Shown here piece after piece: positions 28,495 to 36,682 of a stretch of DNA of 64,000 bases; positions within the stretch are counted from its first letter, which is position 1; each line of letters begins with the position of its first letter. Origin of the DNA: Mycolicibacterium nivoides (GTDB lineage: Bacteria; Actinomycetota; Actinomycetes; Mycobacteriales; Mycobacteriaceae). The translations under genes and the position numbers were made by a program. The stretch spans positions 6,762,897 to 6,826,896 of the forward strand of contig NZ_CP034072.1 in assembly GCF_003855255.1 (NCBI RefSeq). The letters run 5' to 3'. The notes below the pieces were generated by a model. It had not been told where the DNA came from, ran no database searches, and was given only the letters and a program-made list of their open reading frames with translations.

Positions 28495-29707
28495 GCCGTC
28501 CCGCCTCGCGGTCAGCCGGAGGCGTCTCCTCACCGGGGGCGCTGCCGCGCTGGCCGGCGGCGCGGTGCTGAATCAGTCCGGCGCGGCCCATTCCGCCACT
28601 GTGCAAAGCGGTTTCGGTGTCGATGTAGAGCCGTTCCACGGACCGCACCAGGGCGGGATCGCCACCGCGCCGCAGTCGCACGGGCTGTTCGTGGCATTCG
28701 ATCTGAACGAAGGCGCAAAGGCCGACGCACGCCGCACGGAACGGGAAACCGTCGCCGCGATCCTGCGATTGTGGACGGCCGACGCCGCCCGCCTGACCCG
28801 CGGCGCTCCTGCGCTGGCCGACACCGAACCCGAACTCGCCACCCGCCCAGCCAGGTTGACGATCACCGTCGGCCTGGGAGTCGAGTTGTTCGACCGGATC
28901 GGACCGGCGGGATCCCGGCCGCGGTCGGCCCGTGAGCTGCCGGTGTTCGACGTGGACCGGCTCGAAGACAGATGGTCCGGCGGTGATCTGGTGCTGCAGA
29001 TCTGTGCCGACGATCCGGTGACGGTGGCCCACGCCAACCGCGTGCTGACCAAGAACGTCCGGTCCATGGCGACCCCGCGCTGGCGGCAGGCCGGGTTCCG
29101 CAATGCCCGCGGCGCCGACGCGAGCGGCACCACCATGCGCAATCTGATGGGACAGGTCGACGGCACCGCGAACCTCACCGCCGCCGACTTCGATGATCTG
29201 GTCTGGATGTCCGGCCCGGTGCACCCGGGTCTGGCCGGCGGCACGCTGATGGTCATCCGGCGGATCGCCATGCACCTGGACACCTGGGACGAGCTGGACC
29301 GTCAGAGCAAGGAGTTCACCGTCGGCCGGACCCTGGATTCCGGGGCGCCACTGACCGGTAGCCGTGAGGCGGACGAACCGGACTTCTCCTTGATGCACAA
29401 CGGAATTCCGGTCATTCCGCAGAACTCGCACGTCGCGCTGGCGCACCATCGCGGCACGCGGGAACGCTTTCTGCGCAGGCCCTACAACTACGACGATCCG
29501 CCGGGACCTGGTCAGGCCTCGAACACCGGGTTGATCTTCGCGACCTTCCAACGCGATATCGACGAGCAGTTCCTGCCGGTGCAGCGCCGCCTCGCCAAGT
29601 TCGATGCGCTCAACCAGTGGACCACGGCCATCGGGTCGTCGGTGTTCGTGGTGCCCGGCGGGGTGCGGACACCCGACGGTTATCTGGGGCAGGAGTTGAT
29701 CGGCTGA
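28487..29707 (+). CDS. Tat-exported DyP-type heme peroxidase
   Basis: 406 residues. Twin-arginine signal with SRRRLLTGG at 10-18. DyP motifs: GQVDGTAN with the catalytic Asp (225), NSHVALAH with the proximal heme His (315), and RFLRRPYNY with the distal Arg (330). It uses H2O2 to oxidise substrates outside the membrane; EfeB-like members also take part in iron/heme handling. Overlap with the copper chaperone gene recalls the Streptomyces lividans arrangement of copper chaperone ECuC near peroxidase DtpA. Clear full-length gene. Confidence 0.93.
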   Translation: MAEPSRLAVSRRRLLTGGAAALAGGAVLNQSGAAHSATVQSGFGVDVEPFHGPHQGGIATAPQSHGLFVAFDLNEGAKADARRTERETVAAILRLWTADAARLTRGAPALADTEPELATRPARLTITVGLGVELFDRIGPAGSRPRSARELPVFDVDRLEDRWSGGDLVLQICADDPVTVAHANRVLTKNVRSMATPRWRQAGFRNARGADASGTTMRNLMGQVDGTANLTAADFDDLVWMSGPVHPGLAGGTLMVIRRIAMHLDTWDELDRQSKEFTVGRTLDSGAPLTGSREADEPDFSLMHNGIPVIPQNSHVALAHHRGTRERFLRRPYNYDDPPGPGQASNTGLIFATFQRDIDEQFLPVQRRLAKFDALNQWTTAIGSSVFVVPGGVRTPDGYLGQELIG

Positions 29708-29712
29708 ACTCA

Positions 29713-29869
29713 GGCCACCGTCGGCGACGTGTTTGGGGCCGGCGCCGTGGGCGACGCGCAGTGCGATGTCGGCCTCGGTACGGGTCAGGTGGTACAGGCG
29801 TTGCGGGAGTGCCGTGCTGGGTTCGGGCTCATGGGCAGGGTCGACCAGTATCACCAGCGCCCGCCGCCG
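29713..29869 (-). pseudogene. Remnant of a LuxR-family regulator (HTH region)
   Basis: The minus strand encodes, in one frame, a segment like the link and first half of a LuxR-type HTH: RALVILVDPAHEPEPS, LPQRLYHLTRTEADIALRVA and HGAGPKHVADGGL. Intact relatives continue into the recognition helix (SxNTVRTHL), which is absent because the segment runs into the end of the DyP gene. No N-terminal sensor domain or proper start is seen. I read it as a decayed, truncated gene in the 304-bp space between the DyP and GyrA-like/GNAT genes. Confidence 0.55.
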
Positions 29870-30011
29870 GTCCGGCTCCTGGCGGCCATCCCCTTGAGTG
29901 CGGATCGAGGTTGGTCTATTTCGAGTGGTCGGAGATGGCGTGCGAAATGGACCGACGCTGAGCTGACGATTGCTCTGCACAGACCGCACACTGCTGATCT
30001 ACTCTCGCGGT

Positions 30012-30680
30012 ATGACCGATCACGACAAAGCCGCGGCCCGGCGCGAAATTGCCGACGCTCTGCTCAACGCCCTCAACCGGCGCCACGAAGTGCTCGACGT
30101 GATCGTGGACGCCGACGATCGCCCGGCGGCCATCGAAGCGGTTGCTGGTCTGCTCGGCACCTCGCACGCCGCCGCCGAAGCCGTGGTGGGGTTGTCGTTC
30201 GCGCAGATCACCAAGGACTCGCGGCGCGCCATCGCGGCCGAGCTCGACGACCTCAACTCCCAGCTCAGCTTCACGGTGTTGGAGCGTCCGGCGGCCTCGG
30301 GTGAATCCCTGGATCTGCGGCCGTTCGCCGCCGAAACCGACCGCGACATCTTCGTCGCCCGGACCACCGACGTCGGTGCTTCCGGCGACGGGTCGGGTGC
30401 GCCCGCGGCCGATGTCGACGACGAGATCCGCGCGGCGCTGGGCCGGGTGGACGCCGAAGAGGCTGCCTGGTTCGTGGCGTTGGAGGGCGACCAGAAGGTC
30501 GGCATGGTGTTCGGCGAACTGAGCCACGGCGAGGTCAACGTCCGGATCTGGATCCACCCGGACTTCCGTAAGCGCGGCTACGGCACCGCCGCCCTGCGTA
30601 AGTGTCGCTCCGAGATGGCGACGTACTTTCCCGCCGTGCCGATGGTGGTGCGTGCCCCGGGGGCCCTTCCCCGGTCGTAA
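30012..30680 (+). CDS. GyrA-like helical domain fused to a GNAT acetyltransferase domain
   Basis: 222 residues. Residues 5-75 resemble the coiled-coil part of GyrA/ParC just before its tower end (pattern IADALLNALNRRHEVLDVI, AIEAVAGLLGTSHAAAEAVV, FAQITKDSRRAIAAELDDL). Residues about 85-222 form a GNAT domain: AAWFVALEGDQKVGMVFGEL, VRIWIHPDFRKRGYGTAALR with the acetyl-CoA loop R-K-R-G-Y-G. The fusion is not a gyrase: there is no catalytic Tyr domain. ATG 30012 lies 6 nt after TACTCT (30000-30005), a leaderless arrangement. Target unknown. Confidence 0.75.
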   Translation: MTDHDKAAARREIADALLNALNRRHEVLDVIVDADDRPAAIEAVAGLLGTSHAAAEAVVGLSFAQITKDSRRAIAAELDDLNSQLSFTVLERPAASGESLDLRPFAAETDRDIFVARTTDVGASGDGSGAPAADVDDEIRAALGRVDAEEAAWFVALEGDQKVGMVFGELSHGEVNVRIWIHPDFRKRGYGTAALRKCRSEMATYFPAVPMVVRAPGALPRS

Positions 30681-30691
30681 CGCGCCTGCGT

Positions 30692-31282
30692 TCAGCCGGT
30701 CTGGCTGTGCAGGCTCGCGACGATGATGCGGGCCAGACCTTCGGCGCGTTGCCGGGAGTAGTTCCGCCCCTCCGACAGGACCGGATAGACCACACCGCCG
30801 AGCAGGGCGTCGGCCGCGGCTGATGCCAGGTCGGCGTCGATGTGATCGGCCAGCAGCCGGTCGCGCACGGAATCGACCAGCGGGCGGCTGAAGCCCGCAC
30901 GCAATCGTGCGGCGGTGTCCTCGTGCTCGAGTGAGGCCGCCGTCAGAATGCGCAGCATGGCATTGCCGCGCTTCGTGGTCAGGGCCGAGGCCAGGGTTCC
31001 GGCCCAGGAGGCCAGGTCCGCGGTGACATCGTCGGTGTGCGGCATGGTGGCCAGAATCTTGTCGGCGTCCTCCAAGAGGACATCGGCGACCAGTGCGGGC
31101 CGGCTCGGCCACCAGCGGTAGATGGTCTGCTTGCCGACCCCGGCTCGTGCGGCGACGGCCTCGATGCTCAGCCCGTCGAAGCCCCGCTCCAGCAGTAGTG
31201 CGCGGGTGGCCTCGATGATGGCCACTCGCGACTTCTCGCTGCGTCGCCGCGGAGGCGTCACCTCATCGGTAGTGGGGATCAT
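30692..31282 (-). CDS. TetR-family repressor
   Basis: 196 residues. N-terminal [50 protein letters not shown] (20-66), followed by an all-helical ligand domain of the TetR_C_11/16 type. It is divergent from the sterol-side-chain-like operon, with a 19-bp palindrome between them, so it most likely represses that operon in response to a CoA ester or steroid-like ligand (inference from layout). Confidence 0.9.
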   Translation of the reverse strand: MIPTTDEVTPPRRRSEKSRVAIIEATRALLLERGFDGLSIEAVAARAGVGKQTIYRWWPSRPALVADVLLEDADKILATMPHTDDVTADLASWAGTLASALTTKRGNAMLRILTAASLEHEDTAARLRAGFSRPLVDSVRDRLLADHIDADLASAAADALLGGVVYPVLSEGRNYSRQRAEGLARIIVASLHSQTG

Positions 31283-31351
31283 CGGTACGTCCTCGTCGGT
31301 CCTCTGAACGGATCTTTACACGGCAAGCTACCCACCGTAGTCTCCCACAAG

Positions 31352-31370
31352 ACGAGACGTAGCGTCTCGT
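31352..31370. promoter_or_regulatory. TetR operator, 19-bp palindrome
   Basis: ACGAGACG-TAG-CGTCTCGT: perfect 8-bp arms, 3-bp centre. It lies in the 119-bp region between the divergent TetR gene (start 31282) and the epimerase gene (start 31402), 32 bp before the latter. A further TAGTCTCCC half-like element is at 31338-31346. Confidence 0.7.
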
Positions 31371-31401
31371 GAATACCGGAGAACGACGGACGCAAGGGCG
31401 C

Positions 31402-32409
31402 ATGGCAACAAAGAAACTGGTCATCGGGGCCAGCGGATTCCTCGGTTCGCATGTCGCCAGGCGGCTGGTGGAGCGTGGAGAGGACGTACGGGTGCTCATC
31501 CGCAGCACCAGTTCCACCCGTGGGATAGACGACCTCGACGTGGAGCGGGTCTACGGCGACATCTTCGACGCCGACTCCGTGCGTGCCGCGATGGACGACT
31601 GTGACGTCGTGTACTACTGCGTCGTCGACGCCCGGGCGTGGCTGAGCGACCCGGCCCCGCTGTGGAGGACCAACATCGAAGGGCTGCAAGAGGTCCTGGA
31701 TGTCGCGGTCGAGGCGGGGCTGAGCAAGTTCGTCTTCACCAGCTCGATCGCCACCATCGGCATCGCCGAATCCGGCCTTGCCACTGAGGATCTGCCACAC
31801 AACTGGCTCGACGTGGGCGGTGACTACGTGCACACCAGGGTGCTCGCCGAACAGATGGTGCTGCGGTACGCGCGTGAGCACGGATTGCCCGCGGTGGCGA
31901 TGTGTGTGTCCAACACCTACGGCCCCGGCGACTGGCTGCCGACACCGCACGGGGGCCTGGTCGCTGCCGCGGTGCGCGGCAGGATGCCGTTCTACGTCGA
32001 CGGCGCGGCCGCCGAGACCGTCGGCATCGCCGATGCCGCCGAGGCGTTGATCCTGGCCGGCGAGCGAGGCCGGGTCGGTGAGCGCTACATCGTGTCCGAG
32101 CGTTTCATGACCGCCCGGGAGATCTACCGAACCGCCTGTGCGGCTGTCGGTGTCGAGGCGCCTCGGCGCGGGGTCCCGATCCGGCTGCTGGCAGCGGCCG
32201 GCGCGGTGGTCGATCCCTTGGCCCGGCTGCGCAAGAAGGAGAACCAGCTCAGCCCGCTGACCGTGCGGCTGATGCATGTGATGTCGCCGATGGATCACGG
32301 CAAGGCGGTCCGCGAACTCGGATGGCAACCGGGACCGACGACCGAGGCCATCGCCGAGGGCGCACGATTCTTCACCTCCAGTCCCTTCGCATCCAGGCGG
32401 CGCGCATGA
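31402..32409 (+). CDS. NAD-dependent epimerase/dehydratase (3beta-HSD-like extended SDR)
   Basis: 335 residues from ATG 31402. Extended-SDR motifs: IGASGFLGSHVARRL (residues 7-21, GxxGxxG), DGD-like VYGDIFD, FTSSIATIG with Ser, and the catalytic YVHTRVLAE-type motif (Tyr and downstream helix; the usual Lys is replaced by Arg/Val, which is odd). The segment SNTYGPGDWLPTPHGG is the family substrate loop. It may oxidise a 3-hydroxy or carbinol of a steroid-like or lipid substrate. The stop overlaps the next ATG as ATGA. Confidence 0.82.
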   Translation: MATKKLVIGASGFLGSHVARRLVERGEDVRVLIRSTSSTRGIDDLDVERVYGDIFDADSVRAAMDDCDVVYYCVVDARAWLSDPAPLWRTNIEGLQEVLDVAVEAGLSKFVFTSSIATIGIAESGLATEDLPHNWLDVGGDYVHTRVLAEQMVLRYAREHGLPAVAMCVSNTYGPGDWLPTPHGGLVAAAVRGRMPFYVDGAAAETVGIADAAEALILAGERGRVGERYIVSERFMTAREIYRTACAAVGVEAPRRGVPIRLLAAAGAVVDPLARLRKKENQLSPLTVRLMHVMSPMDHGKAVRELGWQPGPTTEAIAEGARFFTSSPFASRRRA

Positions 32410-34664
32410 CCACCCACATCTCCATCGCACTGACACCCGAACAGCAACAGCTGAGCCAGGCCGTCGAGCAGTTCGCGGGACGGCACGCACCGATCGACGT
32501 GACCCGGGCAGGACTCGACGACCTGGCCGCAGGGCGACTGCCGTCCTGGTGGAGCGCACTGGTGGACAACGGCTTTCATGCCGTGCACCTGCCCGAAGCG
32601 GTGGGTGGGCAGGGCGGCGGGCTGGAAGACATGGCCTGCGTGCTGGAGGCCGCGGGATCGACGCTGCTGCCGGGTCCGCTGCTCACCACGGCGGTCGCCG
32701 GGGCCGCCCTGGCCTCGCTGCAGGGCTCCGATGCCGAGCTTTTGCTCAAGGAGATCGCCGCAGGTGCCACCGCCGTCGTGGTGTCCAGCGAGCAGTCCGG
32801 CATCGCGGGCCGCCGTGACGGGGATGGCTGGCGCCTCGCCGGTTCGACCGGGCTGACCCTGGGCATGTGCTCGGCGCAGCGCGTCGTGGTGCCTTTCGCC
32901 GACGAGGGCGGTGCGCTGCGATGGGCGGCGTTGAGTCCTGCTGAGGGGCAGGTCGACTCCCGCCGCGGAACCGACCTGACCACGGATCTGGGTCTGCTGC
33001 ACCTGCACGATCACGCGGTGCCGGCCACTGCGGTGCTGACCGGGTTGGACACCGGTCTGGTCACCGGGCTGACCGTTGCGTTCACCGCCTCGGTGGCCAC
33101 CGGCATCACCCAGTGGTGTGTGGACGCCGTCACCGAACATCTACGCACGCGTGAACAATTCGGCAAGCCGATCGGGACGTTCCAGGCGTTGCAGCACAAG
33201 GCGGCGATGCTGCTGGTGAACAGCGCGTTGGCGACCGCGGCGGCCTGGGATGCGGTGCGCGCCCTCGGCGGCTCGACGGACACCGACCAGCACCGGCTGA
33301 CCGTCTGCTCGGCCGCGGTGAGAGCGGTCATGCCGGTTCCCGGCCTGGTGCTCGAGGCGCTGACCATGCTCGGAGCGATCGGATTCACATGGGAACACGA
33401 CCTGCACCTCTACTGGCGCCGGGCCATCAGCCTGGCCGCCTCGATCGGCCCGGTGTCGCGCTGGACCCGCGACCTCGGCGAGCTGTCGGCGACCGCCACG
33501 CGGGACGTGACGGTGAACCTCGGCGAGTCCGACGCCGATTTCCGGGCCCGGGTCGGCGAAATCCTGGACCATGCACTCACTTTGTCCGACAACGGTTTCG
33601 GACGACAGGGGGACTATCCGGAGTTCGCGACCGGCGCGCGGCGTGAACTACTGGCCGATGCCGGGCTGATCGCCCCGCACTGGCCCCCGCCCTGGGGATG
33701 CGACGCGACCGTGCGCCAGCAGCTCATCGTGGACGAGGAGTTCGGTAAGCGATCCGGCCTGGTGCGGCCGTCGGTCGGCATTGCCGAATGGATTCTGCCC
33801 AGCGTCATGGCGGCCGGATCCCCGGAACTGCAAGAACGTTTCGTGCCCGCCACGCTGCGTGGGGAACTGTCCTGGTGCCAGCTGTTCAGTGAACCTGGTG
33901 CGGGGTCCGACCTGGCGTCCCTGAGTACCCGGGCCGTGCGCGTCGAGGGTGGATGGCAGATCAACGGACACAAGATCTGGACGTCGCTGGCGCATCGAGC
34001 CGATTTCGGCGCGCTGCTGGCGCGTACCGATCCGGACGCTCCCAAACACCGGGGCATCGGTTACTTCATTCTCGACATGCGTTCACCCGGTGTCGAGTTC
34101 CGGCAGATCACCCAGTCCAGCGGGCGGGCCGAGTTCAACGAGGTGTTCCTCACCGACGTTTTCATTCCCGATGACATGGTGCTGGGCGAACCGGCGTCGG
34201 GCTGGCAGTTGGCCATCAGCACCATGGCTCACGAGCGGGTCGCGATCAGCGGCTACGTCAACATCGACCGGATGGGCGCACTGCGCGAACTCGTCGCGAA
34301 TCCGAATTTGCTCCGCACGTGCGCGGCGAGCTCCGACCCCGATCCGGTGTTGCACGCCATCGGCGAGATCGACGCCTACACAAACGCTCTCAAGGCGCTT
34401 GGGGTGCGGGAGACCCTGCGTCTGCTCGACGGGCAGGCCCCGGGGCCGGCGTCCAGCATCGCCAAGGTGGCCACCAACGTGATGTTGCGCCGGGCGGCAG
34501 AGCTCACCCTGGGTCTCACCGGACCACTGGCCCTGGAACAGGACAGCCAACCCGCCGTGGTGGCGCCGTACCTGGATCTGCCTGCCGAACTGATCGGCGG
34601 CGGCACCACCGAGATCCAGCTCAACATCATCGCCCAGATGATTCTGGGTCTGCCCCGAAAGTAA
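32406..34664 (+). CDS. Two-domain fused acyl-CoA dehydrogenase (FadE34/FadE22-like)
   Basis: 752 residues: two ACAD halves in one chain. The first (about 1-370) has EHLRTREQFGKPIGTFQALQHKAA and GAIGFTWEHDLHLYWRRA; the second (about 395-752) has WCQLFSEPGAGSDLAS, NGHKIWTSLAHRADFGALLAR and GGGTTEIQLNIIAQMILGLP. Fusions of this size in mycobacteria (FadE34) act on sterol side-chain CoA esters as a covalent version of the alpha2beta2 enzymes. The neighbours fit that pathway. ATG overlaps the epimerase stop. Confidence 0.9.
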   Translation: MTTHISIALTPEQQQLSQAVEQFAGRHAPIDVTRAGLDDLAAGRLPSWWSALVDNGFHAVHLPEAVGGQGGGLEDMACVLEAAGSTLLPGPLLTTAVAGAALASLQGSDAELLLKEIAAGATAVVVSSEQSGIAGRRDGDGWRLAGSTGLTLGMCSAQRVVVPFADEGGALRWAALSPAEGQVDSRRGTDLTTDLGLLHLHDHAVPATAVLTGLDTGLVTGLTVAFTASVATGITQWCVDAVTEHLRTREQFGKPIGTFQALQHKAAMLLVNSALATAAAWDAVRALGGSTDTDQHRLTVCSAAVRAVMPVPGLVLEALTMLGAIGFTWEHDLHLYWRRAISLAASIGPVSRWTRDLGELSATATRDVTVNLGESDADFRARVGEILDHALTLSDNGFGRQGDYPEFATGARRELLADAGLIAPHWPPPWGCDATVRQQLIVDEEFGKRSGLVRPSVGIAEWILPSVMAAGSPELQERFVPATLRGELSWCQLFSEPGAGSDLASLSTRAVRVEGGWQINGHKIWTSLAHRADFGALLARTDPDAPKHRGIGYFILDMRSPGVEFRQITQSSGRAEFNEVFLTDVFIPDDMVLGEPASGWQLAISTMAHERVAISGYVNIDRMGALRELVANPNLLRTCAASSDPDPVLHAIGEIDAYTNALKALGVRETLRLLDGQAPGPASSIAKVATNVMLRRAAELTLGLTGPLALEQDSQPAVVAPYLDLPAELIGGGTTEIQLNIIAQMILGLPRK

Positions 34665-34674
34665 GGAGACGACA

Positions 34675-35895
34675 TTGGGATCGCGCAGGGGACTACGGGG
34701 CGAGGCCGCGATCGTCGGCTACGTCGAACTGCCGCCGGAGAAGATGAATAGGGCGGGTCCGGCACCGTTCACCCTGGAACAGTGGGCCCTGCTGGCCGCC
34801 GCCGCTTTGGAGGACGCCGGCCTGTCGGCCGAGCAGGTCGATGGCATCGTCACCTCGCACCTGGGTGAGTCGGAGATCTTCGTCCCGTCCACAGTGGCCG
34901 AATACCTGGGCGTACGAGCTAACTTCGCCGAGTTGCTCGACCTCGGCGGGGCCAGTGCGGCGGGCATGGTGTGGCGGGCGGCCGCCGCGATCGAACTCGG
35001 CCTGTGCGACGTGGTGCTGTGCGCCCTACCTGCCCGTTACATCACCCCGAGCTCGGAATTGAAGCCGAAGACGCTGACCGACGCGGTGTTCTTCGGTTCG
35101 TCGAGCAACCAATTCGGTTCGCCGCAGGCCGAATTCGAGATTCCCTACGGCAACCTCGGCCAGAACGGCCCCTACGGGCAGGTCGCCCAGCGCTACGCCT
35201 ACGAGTACGGCTACGACGAGCGGGCGATGGCCAAGATCGTGGTGGACCAGCGGGTCAACGCCAACCACACCGACGGTGCCATCTGGAAAGACACTCCGCT
35301 GAGCGTCGAGGATGTGCTGGCCAGCCCGGTGATCGCCGATCCGCTGCACATGCTGGAGATCGTGATGCCGTGCGTCGGCGGGGCCGCCGTCGTCGTGGCC
35401 AGCGCCGAAGTCGCCGCCCGGGCCCGCAACCGGCCGGTGTGGGTCAAGGGTTTTGGTGAGCACGTGCCCTTCAAGACACCCACGTACGCCGAGGACTTGC
35501 TGGACACCCCGATTCGCAAGGCGGCTGATACCGCGTTCGGAATGACGGGGCTGACCCGCGATCAGATGGACATGGTGTCGATCTACGACTGCTACACCAT
35601 CACGGTGCTGCTCAGCCTGGAGGACGCCGGGTTCTGCGAGAAGGGTAAGGGGATGTCGTTCATCTCCGATCATGACCTCACTTTCCGCGGCGATTTCCCG
35701 CTGAACACCGCCGGCGGCCAACTCGGTTTCGGGCAAGCAGGTTTGGCCGGCGGCATGCATCACGTTTGCGATGCCACGCGCCAGATCATGGGCCGCGCCG
35801 GCGCGGCCCAGGTCGCCGAGTGCAACCGCGCGTTCGTGTCGGGCAACGGGGGCATCCTGTCCGAGCAAACCACTCTGATCCTGGAAGGCGACTGA
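34675..35895 (+). CDS. Ltp2-like thiolase-fold protein (probable retro-aldolase/lipid transfer)
   Basis: 406 residues starting at TTG 34675, with AAGGAG 6 nt upstream, which fixes the unusual start. Thiolase-superfamily fold of the SCP-x/lipid-transfer group. At the usual nucleophile the sequence is LDLGGASAAGMV, so the active Cys is absent, while IYDCYTITVLLSLEDAG is the conserved region that carries an active Tyr in Ltp2. Ltp2 enzymes cleave a side-chain beta-hydroxy acyl-CoA by retro-aldol reaction, working with a DUF35 partner; here a DUF35 gene follows by 5 nt. Confidence 0.85.
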   Translation: MGSRRGLRGEAAIVGYVELPPEKMNRAGPAPFTLEQWALLAAAALEDAGLSAEQVDGIVTSHLGESEIFVPSTVAEYLGVRANFAELLDLGGASAAGMVWRAAAAIELGLCDVVLCALPARYITPSSELKPKTLTDAVFFGSSSNQFGSPQAEFEIPYGNLGQNGPYGQVAQRYAYEYGYDERAMAKIVVDQRVNANHTDGAIWKDTPLSVEDVLASPVIADPLHMLEIVMPCVGGAAVVVASAEVAARARNRPVWVKGFGEHVPFKTPTYAEDLLDTPIRKAADTAFGMTGLTRDQMDMVSIYDCYTITVLLSLEDAGFCEKGKGMSFISDHDLTFRGDFPLNTAGGQLGFGQAGLAGGMHHVCDATRQIMGRAGAAQVAECNRAFVSGNGGILSEQTTLILEGD

Positions 35896-35900
35896 GACCG

Positions 35901-36323
35901 ATGACCGGATTCGCCCGGCCGATGCCGGTGAAAACCCCTACCAGCGCACCGTTCTGGGATGCGTTGGCACAGCATCGCATCGTCATCCAGTACTCGCCGT
36001 CGACGCAGGCCTACGTGTTCTACCCCCGCGTATTGGCGCCCCGGACCCTGGCCGCTGACCTCGAATGGCGGGAGATCTCGGGAATGGGCACGCTCTACTC
36101 GTTCACCGTGGCGCGCCGCCCGGTGGGCCCGCACTTCGCCGACGCGGTTCCGCAAATGCCGGCGATCGTGGAATGGGATGAGGGGCCACGGTTCTCCACC
36201 GAGATCGTGGACGTCGCACCGGAGGATCTCAGCGTCGGTATGCGGGTGAAACCTGTGTTCTGCGATTACCCTGCTGCGTCTGCTGGGGCTGGTGTGACAA
36301 TGCTGCGCTACACGCGGGCTTGA
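35901..36323 (+). CDS. DUF35/OB-fold partner protein with degenerate zinc ribbon
   Basis: 140 residues from ATG 35901. The N-terminal TSAPFWDALAQHRIVIQYSP and the OB-fold part GMGTLYSFTVARRPVGPHFADAVPQMPAIVE are typical of DUF35 proteins that bind thiolase-fold Ltp enzymes or form hydratase partners. The usual four-Cys rubredoxin-like ribbon is missing: the equivalent stretch is QYSPSTQAYVFYPR with no Cys. It probably supports the Ltp2-like enzyme encoded just upstream. Confidence 0.85.
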   Translation: MTGFARPMPVKTPTSAPFWDALAQHRIVIQYSPSTQAYVFYPRVLAPRTLAADLEWREISGMGTLYSFTVARRPVGPHFADAVPQMPAIVEWDEGPRFSTEIVDVAPEDLSVGMRVKPVFCDYPAASAGAGVTMLRYTRA

Positions 36324-36367
36324 TCACATCACTTGGCAGGAGGCTCACAGGAGAGGAATATGGAGTC

Positions 36368-36652
36368 ATGCTAACCATACGAAAACTCTTGGGGTCAGTG
36401 TTCGTAGCGGGAGCCGCAGCGGTGATTGCAGCAGGACCTGCCGCCGCTCTCATCACCGACGCACCTGCTTCGACAACGACAATCAGTGCTCAGCCCAGCG
36501 GCGGCGGTGACGCCGGCGGTGGCGGTGGCTGTGACAGCGGGCCCGGCTGGAACGGCTGTGGCGGCTGGAACCCGGCCCAGGGTGGCTGGGGCCACGGCTG
36601 CCTCAACGGCATCTGCGGTGGCTGGGACGGCCAGCGCGGCTGGGGCAACTGA
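36368..36652 (+). CDS. Small secreted Gly/Trp/Cys-rich protein
   Basis: 94 residues from ATG 36368. An N-terminal signal peptide (LTIRKLLGSVFVAGAAAVIA, cleavage near residue 28) is followed by a Ser/Thr linker and a Gly-rich tail holding four Cys and five Trp in the pattern CDSGPGWNGCGGW ... GCLNGICGGW. The even number of Cys suggests two disulfides outside the cell. Similar small Gly-rich secreted proteins occur in mycobacteria without known function. GGAG lies only 2-3 nt before the ATG, so the exact start is not certain. Confidence 0.65.
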   Translation: MLTIRKLLGSVFVAGAAAVIAAGPAAALITDAPASTTTISAQPSGGGDAGGGGGCDSGPGWNGCGGWNPAQGGWGHGCLNGICGGWDGQRGWGN

Positions 36653-36682
36653 CCTGTACCGCTGACCCCGTCGGCGACGGGG

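Noticed and set aside
28421..29989. 522-codon minus-strand frame opposite the DyP gene
   Set aside because: Most of it is a shadow of DyP. Only its first part (29713-29869) shows a LuxR-like remnant, reported separately.
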